Below, piece after piece: positions 60,644 through 64,000 of a DNA stretch of 64,000 nt. Each line of letters opens with the position of its first letter. The stretch's first letter is position 1. The notes beneath the pieces were generated by a model that worked only from the letters and a program-made list of their open reading frames with translations, was not told where the DNA came from and ran no database searches. This DNA is from Bacillus sp. NTK034 (GTDB taxonomy: Bacteria > Bacillota > Bacilli > Bacillales > Cytobacillaceae). The position numbers were made by a program, and so were the translations under genes. The stretch is taken from NCBI RefSeq assembly GCF_017303275.1, contig NZ_JAFKOJ010000008.1:62001-126000 (forward strand). Reading direction: 5' to 3'.

Positions 60644-61117
60644 ATGAAGATTCGAAGTATTGGCCATTCAGAGCCCCCTCCTATGAATCTGCTATTATTG
60701 GCAGATCCTTCAATTGAATTTATTGAGGATTATCTAAATCGAGGGAAAACATACATTGCAGAACTTAACGGAGCAGCAGTCGGCGTTTATATCCTTCTTG
60801 CCACAAGGCCAGGAACCTGTGAGATTGTTAATATTGCCGTTAGTGAAAAATACCAGGGAGAGGGCATCGGCAGAAAGCTTCTTCAGCATGCAATTGAGCA
60901 TGCTTTTCAAGGTGGAAATAAGACCCTTGAAATTGGTACGGGGAATTCCAGTATTGTACAGCTGGCTCTTTACCAAAAATGCGGTTTTAGAATCACTGGG
61001 GTCGATAGAGATTTTTTTGTGCGGCATTACAAAGAAGATATCCATGAAAATGGAATTCATTGCCGGGACATGATCAGACTGTCTATGGATTTACAAAGAC
61101 AGTCCCCAAATGACTAG
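60644..61117 (+). CDS. GNAT acetyltransferase
   Basis: 157 residues from ATG 60644 behind AAAAGGAGGA. Core GNAT motif VNIAVSEKYQGEGIGRKLLQ with the Q-x-x-G-x-G/A acetyl-CoA loop, then LEIGTGNSSIVQLALYQKCG. Substrate unknown. It follows the hydrolase remnant and may have shared its operon. Confidence 0.85.
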   Translation: MKIRSIGHSEPPPMNLLLLADPSIEFIEDYLNRGKTYIAELNGAAVGVYILLATRPGTCEIVNIAVSEKYQGEGIGRKLLQHAIEHAFQGGNKTLEIGTGNSSIVQLALYQKCGFRITGVDRDFFVRHYKEDIHENGIHCRDMIRLSMDLQRQSPND

Positions 61118-61213
61118 GAACGATGGTGAAAAGGGCAGACTAAAAGCTGATTTCATGAATGTTATGCTGTAATGTGTTACGTTAAAATTAGAACAGAAAA
61201 GGAGTGTTTGGGT

Positions 61214-61891
61214 TTGCGTGAAAAGGAAACTTTAAAGGAAGACATTCTGAATGCCTATCAATTCAGGCATGCGACAAAGGAGTTTGACCCAAATAAAGAA
61301 ATCCCCGTAGAAGATTTTCAATTTATATTGGAGACAGGCCGTCTGTCACCAAGTTCATTTGGTTTTGAACCGTGGCGTTTTGTGGTTGTTCAGAACCAGG
61401 AGCTCCGTGAGAAAATTAAGAATGCCTCCTGGGGAGCATTCGGTAAACTGCCTGAAGCAAGCCACTTTGTTTTAGTTCTGGCAAGAACGAAAAAAGATAC
61501 TAAATATGATTCCCAGTATTTGCAGGATCACTTTAGAAATACCCTGGGTATGCCGGAAGAAATGATGGAAAAATATTTACAGCGGATTGAGGAATTCCAG
61601 AAGTCTGATTTTGATCTTCTGGAAGGAGACCGCCCTCTTTTTGATTGGGCCTGCAAGCAAAGCTACATCGCACTTGGGAATATGATGACCGCTGCTGCGC
61701 AAATTGGCATAGATTCCTGCCCTATTGAAGGCTTTGACATTGAAAAAATGAATAAGCTGCTTGGCGAGGAAGGTTTGCTTGAAGAAGGAAGCTTCGGTCT
61801 GTCAGTAATGTGTGCATTTGGGTACAGGGTGAAAGACCCAAGGCCGAAAACACGCAGACCATTCGATGATATTGTAAAGTGGATTGATTAG
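61214..61891 (+). CDS. NAD(P)H-dependent nitroreductase
   Basis: 225 residues from TTG 61214, 8 nt behind AAAAGGAGTG; the ORF can be extended to 61172 but without a ribosome site. FMN-binding nitroreductase fold: AYQFRHATKEFDP, ILETGRLSPSSFGFEPWRF, ALGNMMTAAAQIGIDSCPIE and CAFGYRVKDPRPKTRR. It likely reduces nitro compounds, quinones or flavins with NAD(P)H. Single gene ending at a terminator. Confidence 0.9.
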   Translation: MREKETLKEDILNAYQFRHATKEFDPNKEIPVEDFQFILETGRLSPSSFGFEPWRFVVVQNQELREKIKNASWGAFGKLPEASHFVLVLARTKKDTKYDSQYLQDHFRNTLGMPEEMMEKYLQRIEEFQKSDFDLLEGDRPLFDWACKQSYIALGNMMTAAAQIGIDSCPIEGFDIEKMNKLLGEEGLLEEGSFGLSVMCAFGYRVKDPRPKTRRPFDDIVKWID

Positions 61892-61922
61892 GAAAAGAGC
61901 TTTGACTCTTTTCCTTTTTTAT
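61891..61922 (+). terminator. terminator after nitroreductase gene
   Basis: Stem GGAAAAGAG / CTCTTTTCC followed by TTTTTTATT. Confidence 0.8.
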
Positions 61923-62002
61923 TGTTTAAAAAAGGAAATTGAAATTCCAGCTAGAAAACTAATAAGTAATCAAACGCTCCTAATTAAGAAAGGAAATTAT
62001 TT

Positions 62003-62944
62003 ATGAAGATAACAAAAGAAAGATTTGAGAATACAGGCAGATGGATAAAAAGGAATGCAAGGCCTCTTGAATCTGCTTTATGGTCATACCATTTTGAGGA
62101 TCGTAATGATGAAGGGGTAATAAAATGTATTGAAGCTTTTCAGAATGAAGATGGAGGATTCGGCCATGGCATTGAACCTGATTTCTGGTCACCTTACTCG
62201 TCACCGATGGCTTCCTGGACGGCCGGACAAATTTTGATGGAAATTGGAGCAAAACCCGGGTTAAATGTTGTACAAAAACTAGTGAATTATTTGGAACACA
62301 TCTATATGCATGAGAAGAAAATTTGGCCATCAGTGATGCCTTCAAACAACGACTACCCCCATGCTCCTTGGTGGCATTGGACCGAGGGGGTTCAGGAAAC
62401 TTGGTCTTATAATCCAAGTGCAGAGCTTGCCGGGTTCTTATTGCATTGGTCACTGCCTGGAAGCAGTGCTGCTGAAATAGGATGGGAAACCGTAAAGAAT
62501 GCAGTTGCATATTTAATGGAAGCTGATGAGATGGATAGACATGAACTCAATAACTTTCAGCAGTTGATAAAGTTAATGTCTAAGCAGGAAACTGAATTTG
62601 ATTCCCGAATTAATTACTCTCTCAAGCATACGACTGAAAAAGTGAATACTCTTGCATACAAAGCTGCCGGGAAGAACAAAGGAGATTGGGGATTAGGCTA
62701 TACAGCCACTCCATTGGATTTTGCTGAGCATCCTGAAGATTCTCTTTCTATGAAATTTGGAAACTTAATTGATGATAATCTTGATTTCTATATTGAGCAG
62801 ATCTCAAATGAAGGAACATGGGATATTTCCTGGAGCTGGGGACAATTTGATAATGAATTCCAAATCGCACGCAATTATTGGAAAGGAATACTTGCAGTTA
62901 AGCGATATAAAATATTGCATTCTTTTGGAAGGCTTGACGTTTAA
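62003..62944 (+). CDS. orphan protein with alpha/alpha-toroid (prenyltransferase-like) look
   Basis: 313 residues from ATG 62003 behind AAAGGAAA. The region ALWSYHFEDRND to CIEAFQNEDGGFGHGIEPDF has the NxDGGFG pattern of QW/terpene-cyclase-like helical barrels, and Trp is frequent throughout (PHAPWWHWTEGVQETWSYNP; DISWSWGQF). No DxDD or DDxxD motif is seen, so a cyclase reaction is not supported. No signal peptide. Two GNAT genes follow. Function unknown. Confidence 0.65.
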   Translation: MKITKERFENTGRWIKRNARPLESALWSYHFEDRNDEGVIKCIEAFQNEDGGFGHGIEPDFWSPYSSPMASWTAGQILMEIGAKPGLNVVQKLVNYLEHIYMHEKKIWPSVMPSNNDYPHAPWWHWTEGVQETWSYNPSAELAGFLLHWSLPGSSAAEIGWETVKNAVAYLMEADEMDRHELNNFQQLIKLMSKQETEFDSRINYSLKHTTEKVNTLAYKAAGKNKGDWGLGYTATPLDFAEHPEDSLSMKFGNLIDDNLDFYIEQISNEGTWDISWSWGQFDNEFQIARNYWKGILAVKRYKILHSFGRLDV

Positions 62945-62961
62945 TAAATGAGGTGCAAATT

Positions 62962-63771
62962 ATGAATCTAGTGATGAAAAGTGACTTAGCTGACAGGCTG
63001 GATCAGGCAGAGACCAGTGTGCTGCACTCCAGGTTGACAGCTATTCAAAATCGGGATGGAAACCCAATGGGTGTGGAGATTAAAAGAATAGGCCAGACAA
63101 CCGTTTTTTTTGCCAGGAATATTCCGGGTCCAACCTTCAATCTCGTAAAGGGGTTTAAGGAAGCCGATGCCGAAGTTCTGGATCAAATAGTTGATTTCTA
63201 CCAGGGAAAAGGGATTCCCATTCGATTGGAGATCACACCGTCAAACGGATCATCAGATTTACTGAAGATGCTTCATCAAAAAGGATTTTATCAATGTGCT
63301 TTCCATACCACTTTGTTTGCGGAGCCTTCAGATCTTAAGGACCTTCCCATTCATGCTGGTATTGATATACGCAGGATGCAAAGAACTGATTTTGATCTTT
63401 TCGGCGAGGTTTATACAAAGGGATTTGGCATGCCTCGATTCCTCAGCCAGGGGATAGCTGAAAATAATGAGGTGCTTTATGGCAATAAGAACTGGGTCTT
63501 TTACCTCGCTTTTGCAGATAACCAACCAGCTGGAATAGGTGTCATTTTTATGGAGGAAGGGATAGCAAATCTTGCGGCTGCAGCTGTTTTGCCTTCTTTT
63601 AGAAACATGGGAGTCCACAGCGCGCTTATTCAAGCCCGAATATACCAAGCGATAACAAATAATGCTGAACTGGTGACAGGTCAGGCGAGGTTTGGTTCGG
63701 CAAGCCAGAATAATATGGAAAAAGCAGGTTTGAAAATTGGATATACAAAAGCAATTTGGATAAGGGAATAA
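62962..63771 (+). CDS. GNAT acetyltransferase, two-domain type
   Basis: 269 residues from ATG 62962, with GAGGTG 7 nt upstream overlapping the alternative GTG 62953. The N-terminal half is a degenerate GNAT-like domain (TTVFFARNIPGPTFNLVKGF), the C-terminal half has AAVLPSFRNMGVHSALIQAR and GQARFGSASQNNMEKAGLKI, a complete acetyl-CoA loop of the R-x-x-G-x-x type. Substrate unknown. It follows the toroid protein gene by 17 nt. Confidence 0.82.
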   Translation: MNLVMKSDLADRLDQAETSVLHSRLTAIQNRDGNPMGVEIKRIGQTTVFFARNIPGPTFNLVKGFKEADAEVLDQIVDFYQGKGIPIRLEITPSNGSSDLLKMLHQKGFYQCAFHTTLFAEPSDLKDLPIHAGIDIRRMQRTDFDLFGEVYTKGFGMPRFLSQGIAENNEVLYGNKNWVFYLAFADNQPAGIGVIFMEEGIANLAAAAVLPSFRNMGVHSALIQARIYQAITNNAELVTGQARFGSASQNNMEKAGLKIGYTKAIWIRE

Positions 63772-63798
63772 AACCGCATGAAGGCAGGAAGGTGAAAA

Positions 63799-64000
63799 AT
63801 GGAGCATAAAATACATACCAGGAAAGCCGCTATCAAGGATATTCCACGCCTTGCCCGTTTAATGGAGGACTTGGGTTATCCTGTATCGCAGGAGCAAATG
63901 GAAACAAGGCTTAAAAACATCGGCTCACATCCTGATTACTGTACATTAGTGGCATGTCTAAAAGATAAGGTTATTGGCATGGTTGGATTCCACACCGGTC
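63799..64000 (+). CDS. GNAT acetyltransferase, 5' part
   Basis: Starts at ATG 63799 behind GGAAGGTGA and runs off the right edge. The visible 67 residues (IHTRKAAIKDIPRLARLMED, then LGYPVSQEQMETRLKNIGSH) match the N-terminus of a GNAT protein of the YjdJ/PhnO-like kind, ending in the strand KVIGMVGFHTG. Third GNAT gene within 3.4 kb. Confidence 0.75.
   Translation, partial: MEHKIHTRKAAIKDIPRLARLMEDLGYPVSQEQMETRLKNIGSHPDYCTLVACLKDKVIGMVGFHTG

Overview
The window reads as chromosomal DNA of a low-GC, spore-former-type Bacillaceae (Bacillus/Cytobacillus-like). This is an inference from purine-rich AGGAGG-type ribosome sites, frequent TTG and GTG starts, stem-loop terminators with T tracts after most transcription units, and gene sets familiar from Bacillus (nagZ/namZ, fdhD with a DUF1641 partner, livGHMKF, pssA). 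No rRNA, tRNA, prophage, insertion sequence or CRISPR array was seen.

Layout. 1-3.6 kb: cell-wall muropeptide salvage (3' part of nagZ, then namZ, then a GlcNAc-type PTS permease). 3.7-7.2 kb: two tiny peptides, an orphan coiled-coil protein and a nitrilase/GNAT/GNAT operon that looks like a split version of a known fusion. 7.4-9.5 kb: a secreted LVIVD-repeat protein and, on the minus strand, a broken membrane-protein gene. 9.5-16 kb: formate dehydrogenase with DUF1641 partner, a cupin/HD-GYP fusion, a small secreted protein, fdhD and an MpsC/DUF2294 protein. 16.3-18.3 kb: a CwlO-like peptidoglycan hydrolase followed by a noncoding array of eight 52-bp units, each carrying a hairpin.

18.3-29.4 kb is a glycolate/glyoxylate (2-hydroxyacid) utilisation locus: GntR regulator, glcE-glcF-glcD, malate synthase G, an FAH-family hydrolase, an IclR regulator and a LctP/GlcA permease. 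A shared palindrome (roughly GTTTTGTAATACAAAAC) lies before glcE, before glcB and, in two or three copies, before the permease. I propose it as the operator of the resident IclR protein.

29.5-33.3 kb: a YtrA-type GntR repressor, ABC ATPase, large permease and an ECF sigma factor with no adjacent anti-sigma gene. 33.4-39.5 kb: an acyl-CoA catabolic cluster (SDR, acyl-CoA dehydrogenase, thiolase, acyl-CoA ligase, type III CoA-transferase). 39.7-41.7 kb: pssA, a stand-alone GIY-YIG protein and an HExxH peptidase-like protein. 42.1-50.3 kb: a complete LIV-type ABC importer with two CoA ligases interleaved, suggesting import plus CoA activation of an organic acid.

50.5-64 kb: methyltransferase, DUF169 protein, an SRPBCC/ArsR pair with its operator placed inside the promoter, a MATE pump, a secreted protein built of eight 28-residue repeats next to a two-component system, a V4R-STAS protein, a flavodoxin-family protein, VOC protein, a broken alpha/beta hydrolase, several GNAT acetyltransferases, a nitroreductase and an alpha/alpha-toroid-like orphan protein.

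The least explained items are the 52-bp hairpin array, the 28-residue-repeat secreted protein with its adjacent two-component system, the LIV importer/CoA-ligase cluster, and the helically phased GCAAAYAA repeats at 48.2 kb.
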